Below, piece by piece: positions 1 through 7,909 of a DNA stretch of 64,000 nt; position 1 is the first letter of the stretch, and the number at the start of each line of letters is the position of its first letter. Made by a program: the position numbers and the translations under genes. Location: assembly GCF_018224955.1 (NCBI RefSeq), contig NZ_JAGTUU010000002.1, forward strand, positions 434,001 to 498,000, written 5' to 3'. The notes below the pieces were generated by a model. That model did not search any database. It was not told the DNA's origin and saw nothing but the letters and a program-made list of their open reading frames with translations. The stretch comes from Thetidibacter halocola. GTDB lineage: Bacteria > Pseudomonadota > Alphaproteobacteria > Rhodobacterales > Rhodobacteraceae.

Positions 1-80
1 CCTGCGCCGAGGCCTGCCTTGCGTCCGGCGCATCGGAGGTTTGCGTCTCGGTGCTGGCAAGGGTCGCCAAAGATGCATAG
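1..80 (+). CDS. comF: ComF-family phosphoribosyltransferase-like protein, 3' end only
   Basis: Only the last 25 codons and the stop (TAG at 78-80) lie in the window; the reading frame starts at base 3 and is open to the left edge. The end reads ...VCVSVLARVAKDA, and the pattern VLARVAKD is typical of the C-terminus of ComF/GntX proteins, which have a zinc ribbon plus a phosphoribosyltransferase-like fold and are linked to DNA uptake or nucleotide metabolism. A comF gene directly before grxC and a nitrilase gene is a common order in Rhodobacterales (family knowledge). The call rests on a short tail and on this context. Confidence 0.6.
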   Translation, partial: CAEACLASGASEVCVSVLARVAKDA

Positions 81-113
81 TTTAATGCCTGAACACCGTT
101 TCAGGGATGACCC

Positions 114-371
114 ATGCAACCTGTCGAGATCTATTCCTCGCCCTTCTGCGGCTTCTGCCACGCGGCGAAACGCCTGCTGACCCAGAAAGGCGTCTCCTTT
201 ACCGAGTTCGACGTGGTGGCCGAGCCGCAGCGCCGCTCCGAGATGATGAGCCGCGCCCATGGCCGCCACACCGTGCCGCAGATCTTCATCGGCGAGACCC
301 ATGTGGGCGGCTGCGACGACCTCTATGCGCTGGATCGCGCGGGCAAGCTCGACCCCATGCTGAAGGGCTGA
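114..371 (+). CDS. grxC: Glutaredoxin 3 (GrxC)
   Basis: An 85-residue cytosolic glutathione-dependent disulfide oxidoreductase, the normal size for bacterial glutaredoxin 3. The active site is C12-G-F-C15, a variant of the usual CPYC, followed by the TVPQIFI stretch (with the cis-proline) and the GGCDDL motif that contact glutathione. It reduces protein disulfides and glutathione mixed disulfides. It starts 33 bases after the comF stop and ends 3 bases before the next start, so it very likely belongs to one transcript with comF and the nitrilase-family gene. A longer frame overlapping the same bases is a shadow. Confidence 0.93.
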   Translation: MQPVEIYSSPFCGFCHAAKRLLTQKGVSFTEFDVVAEPQRRSEMMSRAHGRHTVPQIFIGETHVGGCDDLYALDRAGKLDPMLKG

Positions 372-374
372 GAC

Positions 375-1208
375 ATGCGCGTCGCAGTCCTGCAACTGAC
401 CTCGTCGGACGATCCGGGCGAAAACCTGGCCACCGTGCAGGGAATGCTGCACGAGGCGAAGGTTCAGGGCGCGCAGATCGCGATGACGCCCGAGGTGACG
501 AACTGCGTTTCGATGAGCAGGGCGCACCAGAACGCGGTCCTTCGGCCCGAGGAGCGGGACGAGGTTCTGGCCGGTCTGCGGCAGACGGCGGCGGCGCTGG
601 GGCTCTGGGTGCTGGCGGGATCGCTCGCTGTGAAATCCGCCCCGCCCGAGACGCGCTTTGCCAACCGGTCGGTCCTTATCGACGCGCAGGGCGGGATCGT
701 CGTGCGCTATGACAAGATGCACATGTTCGACGTTCAGGTGTCGGAAACCGAGACCTACCGCGAATCGGACGGCTATGCGCCCGGCGACCGCGCGGTGACG
801 GCCATGACGCCCTGGGGCATGCTGGGCCTGAGCGTGTGCTACGACGTGCGCTTCGCTTATCTCTACCGCGCGCTTGCGCAGGCGGGGGCGCAGGTGCTGA
901 CCGTGCCTTCGGCGTTTTCGCCCGGCACCGGGCCTGCCCACTGGCAGCCGCTGTTGCAGGCGCGTGCGATCGAGACGGGCTGCTGGGTTGTCGCGCCCGC
1001 CCAGACCGGCCGGCACCGGGCGGGCGAGGGGCGCGCCCGGGTCACGCACGGTCATTCGCTGGTCGTCTCGCCCTGGGGCGAGGTGGTGCTTGATGCCGGG
1101 GTGGAACCGGGTGTGCACGTGGTCGATCTGGACATGGCGGCGGTGGACGCGGCGCGGGGCAAGGTGCCGTCGCTGACCCATGACCGGCGCTTTGCGGGGC
1201 CGACATGA
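375..1208 (+). CDS. Carbon-nitrogen hydrolase (nitrilase superfamily, Nit-like amidase)
   Basis: A 277-residue member of the nitrilase superfamily. The Glu-Lys-Cys catalytic triad is visible: E40 in MTPEVTN, K114 in YDKMHMFDV and C155 in SVCYDVRF. The KMHMFDV and CYDVRFA stretches match the Nit1/Nit2 and YafV-like branch, whose best-known members hydrolyse deaminated glutathione or omega-amides such as 2-oxoglutaramate. That substrate is family knowledge, not proven here; the link to glutaredoxin next door fits a glutathione-repair role. The start ATG lies 3 bases after the grxC stop, and the stop overlaps the MarR gene start (ATGA). Confidence 0.9.
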   Translation: MRVAVLQLTSSDDPGENLATVQGMLHEAKVQGAQIAMTPEVTNCVSMSRAHQNAVLRPEERDEVLAGLRQTAAALGLWVLAGSLAVKSAPPETRFANRSVLIDAQGGIVVRYDKMHMFDVQVSETETYRESDGYAPGDRAVTAMTPWGMLGLSVCYDVRFAYLYRALAQAGAQVLTVPSAFSPGTGPAHWQPLLQARAIETGCWVVAPAQTGRHRAGEGRARVTHGHSLVVSPWGEVVLDAGVEPGVHVVDLDMAAVDAARGKVPSLTHDRRFAGPT

Positions 1209-1654
1209 GCGATCCCAGCGGCCTTGCCATCTCGCTCATCAGCGAGCTTCTGACGGCGGACCAGCTGCTGCGCGCGCGGCTGACCAGGGTTCTGCCGAAC
1301 CGGATGGAAATCTCGCATTTCTCGGTCCTGAACCACCTGGCGCGCGGCGGGGAAAAGACCCCGGCACAGCTGGCGCGCGCCTTTCACGTCACGCGCGGGG
1401 CGATGACCAACACGCTGGGCAAGCTGGAGGTCTCGGGCTACGTCCATATCCGTCCCGACTGGGACGACGCGCGCCGCAAGCTGGTCAGCATCTCGCCCGC
1501 CGGGAAATCGGCGCGCGACGCGGCGCTGGCCGCGATCACGCCTCTGATCACCGCCATGGTCGGCGAACTGGGCGATGCGCGGGTGCGCGCGACCCTGCCG
1601 GTGCTGCGCGAGTTGCGGCTCAAGCTGGAATCCGACCTGGGCGAGGCAGGCTGA
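1205..1654 (+). CDS. MarR-family transcriptional regulator
   Basis: A 149-residue winged-helix regulator. The central part (residues about 35-100) has the MarR layout: a helix with [10 protein letters not shown], the helix-turn-helix around [24 protein letters not shown], and the wing [16 protein letters not shown]. The DxRRKLVSI stretch resembles the classic MarR D-x-R-x3-V/L-x-L/I signature. Flanking helices would form the dimer. Its start overlaps the stop of the nitrilase-family gene by 4 bases, so it is translationally coupled to it; it may control that transcript, but no operator could be assigned. The ligand is unknown. Confidence 0.88.
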   Translation: MSDPSGLAISLISELLTADQLLRARLTRVLPNRMEISHFSVLNHLARGGEKTPAQLARAFHVTRGAMTNTLGKLEVSGYVHIRPDWDDARRKLVSISPAGKSARDAALAAITPLITAMVGELGDARVRATLPVLRELRLKLESDLGEAG

Positions 1655-1698
1655 AGCCCGCCCTTGTCTCTGTCTCGGACCGGGGCCAGTCTGCGTGC

Positions 1699-2445
1699 AT
1701 GGACTGGCGAGATACGGGCATCCTTCTGTCGGCACGGCCGCATGCCGAGACCTCGGCGATCCTCGAGGTCTTCACGCCCGCGCATGGCCGTCACATGGGT
1801 GTGTTGCGCGGCGGCGCCTCGCGCAAGCAGGCGGCCAACCTGCAACCCGGCACGCAGTTGGACCTGACCTGGCGCGCCCGGCTGGAGGACCATATCGGCG
1901 CCTTTACCGTCGAGCCGCAGCGCTCGCGTGCCGCGGTCGTCCTCGCCGACCGGCTGGCGCTGGCGGGGATGAACGCGGTCATCGCGCTGCTGCGCTTCTG
2001 CCTGCCGGAACGCGAGCCGCATCCCGCGCTCTACCGCCGGTCCGAGGCGCTGCTGGACCTGATGGGGCAGGGCGAGCTCTGGCCGCTGGCCTATCTGCGC
2101 TGGGAGCTGGCGCTGCTCGAGGAGATGGGGTTCGGCCTTGACCTGACCGCCTGCGCGGTCACGGGCGCGACCGAGGGGCTGGTCTATGTCTCGCCCCGGA
2201 CGGGCCGTGCGGTGACGGCCGAGGGCGCCGGCGAGTATGCCGACCGTCTGCTGCCGCTGCCCCCGGTGTTGCGCGGCGAAGACCCCGAAAGCGACGCGGA
2301 CATCGCCCGTGCACTGGGCACGACCGGCTGGTTCCTGGAGCATCGCATGGCACAGGCGCTGCGCGACAAGGCGTTGCCGGCGGCGCGCGCCGCCTACGTG
2401 GATCGTCTCATGCGGCTTGCGCACCCTTCCCCACGCCCGGAATAG
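1699..2445 (+). CDS. recO: DNA repair protein RecO
   Basis: A 248-residue protein with the RecO start pattern [26 protein letters not shown], an N-terminal OB fold (residues about 1-80, including the [11 protein letters not shown] strand) and a helical C-terminal domain ([34 protein letters not shown]). RecO binds single-stranded DNA and, with RecR, loads RecA on SSB-coated DNA during recombinational repair. ATG at 1699 is preferred because upstream codons in this frame do not look like RecO. It lies 45 bases after the MarR gene and 17 before pgsA, on the same strand. Confidence 0.92.
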   Translation: MDWRDTGILLSARPHAETSAILEVFTPAHGRHMGVLRGGASRKQAANLQPGTQLDLTWRARLEDHIGAFTVEPQRSRAAVVLADRLALAGMNAVIALLRFCLPEREPHPALYRRSEALLDLMGQGELWPLAYLRWELALLEEMGFGLDLTACAVTGATEGLVYVSPRTGRAVTAEGAGEYADRLLPLPPVLRGEDPESDADIARALGTTGWFLEHRMAQALRDKALPAARAAYVDRLMRLAHPSPRPE

Positions 2446-2461
2446 GCGCTAGGAAACCCCC

Positions 2462-3127
2462 ATGCGGATGACCTTGCCCAACCTCCTGACCGTTCTGCGC
2501 CTGCTGGCCGCGCCCGGCGTGGCGGTCATGTTCCTGTATTTCCACCGCCCCTACGCGGATTGGGCGGCGCTGGTGCTGTTCCTGTCGGCGGCTATCACCG
2601 ACTGGTTCGACGGCCACCTAGCCCGCACCTGGAAGCAGGAAACGAAACTGGGCGCGATGCTGGATCCGATCGCCGACAAGGCGATGGTGCTGATCGCGTT
2701 GATGGTGATCGTGGGCTATTCCTCGATGTCGCCATGGCTGGTGCTGCCCGCAACCGTCATCCTGTTCCGCGAGGTCTTCGTCTCGGGCTTGCGGGAATTC
2801 CTCGGTGATACGGCCGGAACGCTGAAAGTGACGAAACTCGCCAAGTGGAAGACCACGGCGCAGATGGTGGCCATCGCGGTCCTGTTTGCCCAAGGCGTGT
2901 TCGAGCACTACCTGAACCTGTCGTCGCGCCTGCTTGACCCGGCGCAAGTTCGGGCGATCCTGGACCAAGTGCAGCCGGATGTGCACGGGTTGGTCTGGAA
3001 AGAGGCGGGCATGGTCTGGGCCGGGTATCTCGGGTTGACGCTGCTGTGGATCGCGGCGCTGCTGACGCTGATCACCGGCTGGGACTATTTCCGCAAGGCG
3101 GTGCCCTATCTGAAAGAGGAGGCCTGA
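2462..3127 (+). CDS. pgsA: CDP-diacylglycerol--glycerol-3-phosphate 3-phosphatidyltransferase
   Basis: A 221-residue integral membrane enzyme that makes phosphatidylglycerol phosphate from CDP-diacylglycerol and glycerol 3-phosphate. The CDP-alcohol phosphotransferase signature D-x2-DG-x2-AR-x8-G-x3-D-x3-D is complete: D47, D50-G51, A54-R55, G64, D68 and D72. Hydrophobic segments flank it (for example residues 10-26, 35-48 and several in the C-terminal half). There is an insertion around residues 145-180 compared with the compact ~180-residue enzymes, as in other alphaproteobacterial forms. The stop is one base from the moaD start, and pgsA-moaD-moaE read as one operon. Confidence 0.93.
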   Translation: MRMTLPNLLTVLRLLAAPGVAVMFLYFHRPYADWAALVLFLSAAITDWFDGHLARTWKQETKLGAMLDPIADKAMVLIALMVIVGYSSMSPWLVLPATVILFREVFVSGLREFLGDTAGTLKVTKLAKWKTTAQMVAIAVLFAQGVFEHYLNLSSRLLDPAQVRAILDQVQPDVHGLVWKEAGMVWAGYLGLTLLWIAALLTLITGWDYFRKAVPYLKEEA

Positions 3128-3128
3128 C

Positions 3129-3374
3129 GTGGACGTTCTGTATTTCGCATGGGTGCGCGAGCGCATCGGCCTGCCGAAGGAGCGGATCGAGACACAGGCC
3201 GCGACCGTGGCCGACCTGATTGCCGAGTTGAAGGCACGCGAGGCGCGGTATGAGGCAGCGTTCGCCGATCTGTCCGCGTTGCGCGTCGCCGTCGACCAGG
3301 AACTGACCGATTTCGACGCGTCCATCGCGGGCGCGCGCGAGGTGGCGTTCTTTCCGCCGATGACGGGGGGCTGA
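3129..3374 (+). CDS. moaD: Molybdopterin synthase sulfur carrier subunit MoaD
   Basis: An 81-residue ubiquitin-like sulfur carrier. It begins with a GTG start (3129) one base after the pgsA stop and ends in the essential Gly-Gly (PPMTGG), whose thiocarboxylate donates sulfur to precursor Z. The start VLYFAWVRERIG and the late V-A-F-F-P-P-M-T-G-G stretch are typical of MoaD. It works with MoaE in the cytosol to make molybdopterin. It overlaps no other gene and sits 3 bases before moaE. Confidence 0.93.
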   Translation: MDVLYFAWVRERIGLPKERIETQAATVADLIAELKAREARYEAAFADLSALRVAVDQELTDFDASIAGAREVAFFPPMTGG

Positions 3375-3377
3375 GCC

Positions 3378-3821
3378 GTGATCCGCGTCGTCGTGCAGGA
3401 GGCGCCCTTCGATTTCGGGGCCGAGGCGGCGGCATTTGCCCGCGGCCGCACCGACCTGGGCGCTATCGTCACCTTTTCCGGCATCGTGCGCGACGTGGCC
3501 GACGGCCTGTCGGTGATGGAGATCGAGCATTATCCCGGCATGACCGAGAAGGCGCTTGAAAAGATCGCCGCCGAGGCCGAGGCGCGGTGGTCGCTGGGCG
3601 AGGTGCTGGTGATTCACCGCCATGGCCGGCTGGAAGCGGGCGAGCAGATCATGATGGTCGCCACGGCCTCGCGCCATCGCAAGCATGCCTTCGAGGCGGC
3701 GGAATTCCTGATGGACTATCTGAAATCCCGCGCGCCTTTCTGGAAGAAGGAGCACACGGAGGCAGGCACCGGCTGGGTCGATGCGACCGAAGAGGACGAG
3801 GCCGCCCTTAAGCGCTGGTGA
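3378..3821 (+). CDS. moaE: Molybdopterin synthase catalytic subunit MoaE
   Basis: A 147-residue catalytic subunit that inserts two sulfurs, delivered by MoaD, into cyclic pyranopterin monophosphate. Expected elements are present: GAIVTFSGIVRD near residue 30, IEHYPGM, IHRHGRL at 79-85, then SRHRKHAFEAAEFLMDYLKSRAPFWKKE with K116 and K123 at the positions of the two active-site lysines of the E. coli enzyme. GTG is the start (3378), 3 bases after the moaD stop. The stop codon is inside an inverted repeat shared with the convergent ubiG stop. Confidence 0.94.
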   Translation: MIRVVVQEAPFDFGAEAAAFARGRTDLGAIVTFSGIVRDVADGLSVMEIEHYPGMTEKALEKIAAEAEARWSLGEVLVIHRHGRLEAGEQIMMVATASRHRKHAFEAAEFLMDYLKSRAPFWKKEHTEAGTGWVDATEEDEAALKRW

Positions 3822-3867
3822 GGCGCGCGGACGGGTCCCGGGCCCAGCCATCGCGGTCCGCGCCTCA
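3819..3867. terminator. Inverted repeat joining the convergent moaE and ubiG stops
   Basis: The left arm TGAGGCGCGCGGAC (3819-3832) pairs with GTCCGCGCCTCA (3856-3867), a 12-bp GC-rich stem with a two-base bulge and a 23-base loop. Both stop codons (TGA of moaE at 3819-3821 and TGA of ubiG, read on the minus strand, at 3865-3867) sit in the stem base. There is no run of T on either side, so classical intrinsic termination is uncertain; it may slow polymerases or stabilise both 3' ends. Confidence 0.4.
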
Positions 3868-4599
3868 GCCCTTGGTCGCCGCTGTGACGTAGTTCACGCT
3901 CAGGTCGCGGTCCGACAGGCGCCATTGCCATGTCACCGGGTTGAAGACAAAGCCCTTGCGGTCCACCGGGGTCAGCCCGGCTTGCCGCAGCAGGTCGCAA
4001 AGCTCATCCGGGGTGATGAATTTCTTCCATTCATGTGTGCCCTTGGGCAGCCAGCGCATGACGTATTCCGCGCCGACGATCGCCATGGCAAAGCTCTTGG
4101 GATTGCGGTTGATGGTCGAGCAGATATGCAGCCCGCCTGGCTTCAGCAACTGCTGGCACGCGGTCAGGTAGGCCAACGGGTCGGCCACATGTTCGACCAC
4201 CTCCATGTTCAGCACTGCGTCGAACTGTTCGCCCGCTTCGGCCATCGCCTCCGCCGTGGTGTGGCGGTAGTCGATGGTCAGGCCGGATTGTTCCGCATGG
4301 GTCATCGCCACGGGGATGTTGCGCGCCGCCGCGTCCACGCCCACAACCTCTGCGCCCAGCCGCGCCATCGGCTCGCAGAGCAGGCCGCCGCCGCAACCGA
4401 TATCGAGGATGCGCAGCCCGGCAAACGGCCGCTCGATCCCCACGTCACGCCCGTATTCTCCGGCGATCTGCGTCGTGATATAGTCCAGACGGCAGGGGTT
4501 CAGCATGTGCAACGGCTTGAACTTGCCGTTCGGATCCCACCATTCTGCGGCCATGGCCTCGAACTTGGCGATCTCGGACGGGTCGACGGTAATGGTCAT
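3865..4599 (-). CDS. ubiG: Bifunctional O-methyltransferase UbiG (ubiquinone biosynthesis)
   Basis: A SAM-dependent methyltransferase of about 244 residues that carries out both O-methylations of the ubiquinone ring. Visible features are the [23 protein letters not shown] start typical of alphaproteobacterial UbiG, motif I DIGCGGG at 66-72, the acidic end VVGVD, and the NMEVVEHV and INRNPKS stretches. ATG at 4599 gives the usual MT[11 protein letters not shown] start; an ATG four codons upstream (4611) is possible. It is divergent from the peptidase gene with only about 47 bases between starts, and convergent with moaE. Confidence 0.93.
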   Translation of the reverse strand: MTITVDPSEIAKFEAMAAEWWDPNGKFKPLHMLNPCRLDYITTQIAGEYGRDVGIERPFAGLRILDIGCGGGLLCEPMARLGAEVVGVDAAARNIPVAMTHAEQSGLTIDYRHTTAEAMAEAGEQFDAVLNMEVVEHVADPLAYLTACQQLLKPGGLHICSTINRNPKSFAMAIVGAEYVMRWLPKGTHEWKKFITPDELCDLLRQAGLTPVDRKGFVFNPVTWQWRLSDRDLSVNYVTAATKG

Positions 4600-4646
4600 G
4601 CACTTCCCCATGGTCTTTTTCGTATTCGGTCCAATATAGATACCTC

Positions 4647-5618
4647 ATGGACAAATTCCCGAGCCAAAAGCGCGCAGTTCAGTATCTCTATCCGCCGATC
4701 GACCCCTTCGATCAGCGCATGGTCGATGTCGGCGACGGGCACCGCGTCTATGTCGAGCAGGCCGGCAAGCCGGACGGCATTCCGGTGATCGTTTTGCACG
4801 GTGGGCCGGGCGGCGGATGCAGCCCGGCGATGCGCCGCTATTTCGACCCGGCCGTGTTTCGCGTCGTCCTGTTCGACCAGCGCGGCTGTGGCCGGTCTCG
4901 CCCACACGCGGTGGTTTCGAACAACACCACCTGGGACCTCGTCGCCGACATCGAGCGCATCCGGTCGCTGCTGGGCATCGACAAGACCGTGGTCTTTGGC
5001 GGCAGCTGGGGCGCGACGCTGGCGCTGGTCTATGCCATCACCCATCCCGAACGCGTGGCGCACCTGGTGCTGCGCGGCGTCTTCCTGATGACGCGACGCG
5101 AACTGGACTGGTTCTATGGCGGCGGCGCCGGGCAGTTCTGGCCTGAACCCTGGGCGCGGTTCCGCGACATGATTCCGAAGGACGAGCAGGGTGACCTGAT
5201 CGGAGCCTATCACCGCCGCCTGTTCAGCGGCGACCTGCGCGAGGAGACGCGCTTTGCCCAGGCCTGGAGCGCGTGGGAAAACGCGCTGGCCTCTATCCAC
5301 TCGGCGGGACACGGGGGCGAATCCCCCGGTGATTACGCCCGCGCGTTTGCCCGTCTGGAAAACCATTACTTCGTGAACGCGGGATTCCTCGAAACCGATG
5401 GCTGGATCCTGCAGAATATCGGCGCCCTGCAAGGCATTCCCGGTGTGATCGTGCAGGGCCGCTATGACATGATCTGCCCGCCGCGCAGCGCCTGGGAGCT
5501 TGCCCGGGAGTGGCCGGATTCCGACCTGCGCATGGTCCGCAATGCCGGTCACGCACTGTCCGAACCGGGCATCAGTTCAGAGCTGGTGCGCATAATGGAC
5601 CAGATCGGCGAGGCGTGA
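4647..5618 (+). CDS. pip: Proline iminopeptidase (alpha/beta hydrolase, peptidase S33)
   Basis: A 323-residue cytosolic aminopeptidase that removes N-terminal proline from peptides. The oxyanion motif HGGPGGG (51-57), the nucleophile elbow GGSWG with S120, the acid D274 in QGRYDMICP and H302 in NAGHALSEPG form the S33 catalytic set. The length and the MRRYFDPAVFRVVLFDQRGCGRS stretch fit the family. The gene is followed at 98 bases by a peptide ABC importer on the same strand, so it could process imported peptides (inference). A CCCC/GGGG mini-hairpin at about 5640-5655 lies in between. Confidence 0.92.
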   Translation: MDKFPSQKRAVQYLYPPIDPFDQRMVDVGDGHRVYVEQAGKPDGIPVIVLHGGPGGGCSPAMRRYFDPAVFRVVLFDQRGCGRSRPHAVVSNNTTWDLVADIERIRSLLGIDKTVVFGGSWGATLALVYAITHPERVAHLVLRGVFLMTRRELDWFYGGGAGQFWPEPWARFRDMIPKDEQGDLIGAYHRRLFSGDLREETRFAQAWSAWENALASIHSAGHGGESPGDYARAFARLENHYFVNAGFLETDGWILQNIGALQGIPGVIVQGRYDMICPPRSAWELAREWPDSDLRMVRNAGHALSEPGISSELVRIMDQIGEA

Positions 5619-5716
5619 CGCCCGGATCCTGGCCGTTGCACCCCGGTAAAGGGGTTTACACAGAACCAACAACGGTTAACGTGGGCGCTAACAACAAAAG
5701 AAGACCGACAGGGAAA

Positions 5717-6712
5717 GTGCATCCGGTCCTGAAAATCATACTGCAGCGCCTGGCGCTTGGGCTCGTGACGCTGTTCGTCGTGTCGATCGTGATCTTCACG
5801 GCAGTGAACATGCTGCCCGGGGATTTCGCGCAGGCGATCCTGGGGCAAGGCGCCACGCCCGAGGCCGTGGACGCGATTCGCCGCGACCTGGGCCTCGATC
5901 AGCCGCCGGTGACGCGCTACCTGCAATGGCTGAGCGGTGCGCTGCAGGGCGATCTGGGCAATTCCTTTGCGCAGGCGAATTTCGCCAGCTTCGTCGGCGC
6001 CGACAGCGGTGTGCGGACCACGGTGGCGCAGCAGATCGCGCCGCGCTTCGAGAACACCATGTTCCTCGCAGGCGTGACCGCCGCGATCGCCGTGCCCTTT
6101 GCCGTGACGCTGGGCATCCTCGCGGCGCTCTATCGCAATTCGGTCTTCGACAAGGCGGCGAACATCGGCACGCTGACGTCGATCTCGAGCCCGGAATTCT
6201 TCGTCGCCTACATCCTGATCCTGTTCCTGGCAGTGCTGAACCCGATGCTGCCGTCGCTGTCGAACATCTACGAGGGGATGCCCTTTTCCGAGCGGCTGGA
6301 AAAGACGCTGCTGCCGGCGCTGACACTGACGCTGGTCGTCACTGCGCACATGATGCGCATGACGCGGGCGGCGATCCTGAACCTGATGGCGTCGCCCTAT
6401 ATCGAGATGGCCCGGCTGAAGGGAGTGAAGCCGATCCGCGTCATCGTCCGCCACGCCCTGCCCAACGCGCTGGCGCCGATCATTAACGTGGTGGCGCTGA
6501 ACCTGGCCTACCTGATCACCGGCGTCGTGGTGGTCGAGGTGGTGTTTGTCTATCCCGGCATCGGCCAGCTCTTTGTCGACAGCGTCAAGATCCGCGACAT
6601 CCCGGTTGTTCAGGCCTGCTGCCTGATCTTCGCCGCCGCCTATATCCTGCTGAACCTGACCGCCGACATCCTGTCGATCGTGTCGAACCCGCGGCTGAGG
6701 CATCCGAAATGA
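5717..6712 (+). CDS. Peptide/nickel-type ABC transporter permease (DppB/OppB family)
   Basis: About 331 residues, inner membrane. It starts with the family pattern LKIILQRLALGLVTLFVVSIVIF (first membrane helix), then a periplasmic part with LPGDFAQAILGQGATPEAVDAIRRDLGLDQP, and the six-helix permease domain containing the EAA-type loop MARLKGVKPIRVIVRHALPNA that docks on the ATPase. GTG at 5717 is chosen because homologous sequence begins there and AGGGAAA precedes it closely; GTG at 5681 in the same frame is an alternative. Its stop overlaps the next permease by ATGA. First gene of a four-gene importer. Confidence 0.9.
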   Translation: MHPVLKIILQRLALGLVTLFVVSIVIFTAVNMLPGDFAQAILGQGATPEAVDAIRRDLGLDQPPVTRYLQWLSGALQGDLGNSFAQANFASFVGADSGVRTTVAQQIAPRFENTMFLAGVTAAIAVPFAVTLGILAALYRNSVFDKAANIGTLTSISSPEFFVAYILILFLAVLNPMLPSLSNIYEGMPFSERLEKTLLPALTLTLVVTAHMMRMTRAAILNLMASPYIEMARLKGVKPIRVIVRHALPNALAPIINVVALNLAYLITGVVVVEVVFVYPGIGQLFVDSVKIRDIPVVQACCLIFAAAYILLNLTADILSIVSNPRLRHPK

Positions 6713-7905
6713 GCGCCTGGCTGTGGATCGTCGCGCTGCTGGCAGGATCGCTGGCCGTAGGCTGGCTGGGCCGCTTTGCCGCGCAGAAGGCGACAGGCAA
6801 CAAGCCGGTCTATCGCGACATGCCGCTTGCCGTGGCCTTTGGCTATGCGCTGGGCGTCGCGCTGCTGGCGCTGGCGGTGTGGTACTACTTTCAGCCCACC
6901 GTGCAGGAGACGGGCGTCGCCAATGCCGGGGTGATGTTCTTCCGCTGGGCGGTGCATGGCTTTTTCGGATTTGCCGTCGCGGCCTGGCTGTTCCGCTTGC
7001 TGGGGCGCAGCCTGGGCACCGCCGCCTCGCGCAAGCTGTTCCGGCAGATGCCGCTGACCGCCGCCTTCGGCATCCTGGTCATCATCATCTACGCGGTGAC
7101 GGCGATCTTTGCCGGGCTGCTGGCGCCGCATGGGCAGGCCGAGGTCTTTGCCCAGGCCAATATCGTGCCGGGCGGCAATCCGGCGCTGGGCGGAAATCCG
7201 GATTTCCCGCTGGGCACAGATCAGATCGGCCGGGATATCCTGTCGCGGCTGATCTACGGCGCGCAGAACACGGTGGGCATCGCCTTTGCCACGACCCTGA
7301 TCGCCTTTTTCCTGGGCGGGTCCCTGGGGTTCCTCGCGGCGACCCTGCGCGGCTGGATGGACCAGTTGCTGAGCCGCGCGGTGGACGTGCTGATGGCGAT
7401 CCCGTCGCTCATCTTCTCGCTGTTGCTGATCACGGTCGCCTCGGCGTGGGTGTCGGGCTTTGGCCTGACGGTGGCCATGGTGCTGATCATCGCGGTGATC
7501 GACTCGACCCGCGTGTTCCGGCTGGCGCGCGCCGTGGGCATGAACATCGTCGTGATGGACTATATCGAGGCGGCCAAGCTGCGCGGCGAAGGCCTCCCCT
7601 ATCTGATCTTCAAGGAGATCCTGCCCAACGCCACCGCGCCGCTGCTGGCGGAATTCGGGCTGCGCTTCTGCTTCGTCTTCCTGACGATCTCGGCGCTGTC
7701 CTTTCTCGGCCTCGGCATCCAGCCGCCGCTGGCGGACTGGGGCACCATGGTCAAGGACCTGTCGGCCTTCATCAACTATGCCGGTTTCGCACCGCTGGCG
7801 GCCAGCGTGCCGCTGCTGGCGGCGGGCGCCATCGCGCTGCTGACCGTGGCGGTGAACTTCGTGGTGGACTGGATGCTGCAACGCAGTTCGGGGTTGAAGG
7901 AGTAG
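6709..7905 (+). CDS. Peptide-type ABC transporter permease (DppC/OppC family) with N-terminal extension
   Basis: A 398-residue permease, roughly 100 longer than the usual DppC. The family core begins around residue 115 (MPLTAAFGILVIIIYAVTAIFAGLLAPHG), followed by the hallmark FPLGTDQIGRDILSRLIYGAQ and the EAA loop AAKLRGEGLPYLIFKEILPNA. Residues 1-105 form an added region with about three predicted membrane helices (near 4-22, 40-60 and 76-96) not expected in DppC. The start overlaps dppB-like by ATGA, and the fused ATPase gene follows 4 bases later. It pairs with the upstream permease to form the channel. Confidence 0.9.
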   Translation: MSAWLWIVALLAGSLAVGWLGRFAAQKATGNKPVYRDMPLAVAFGYALGVALLALAVWYYFQPTVQETGVANAGVMFFRWAVHGFFGFAVAAWLFRLLGRSLGTAASRKLFRQMPLTAAFGILVIIIYAVTAIFAGLLAPHGQAEVFAQANIVPGGNPALGGNPDFPLGTDQIGRDILSRLIYGAQNTVGIAFATTLIAFFLGGSLGFLAATLRGWMDQLLSRAVDVLMAIPSLIFSLLLITVASAWVSGFGLTVAMVLIIAVIDSTRVFRLARAVGMNIVVMDYIEAAKLRGEGLPYLIFKEILPNATAPLLAEFGLRFCFVFLTISALSFLGLGIQPPLADWGTMVKDLSAFINYAGFAPLAASVPLLAAGAIALLTVAVNFVVDWMLQRSSGLKE

Positions 7906-7909
7906 GCGA

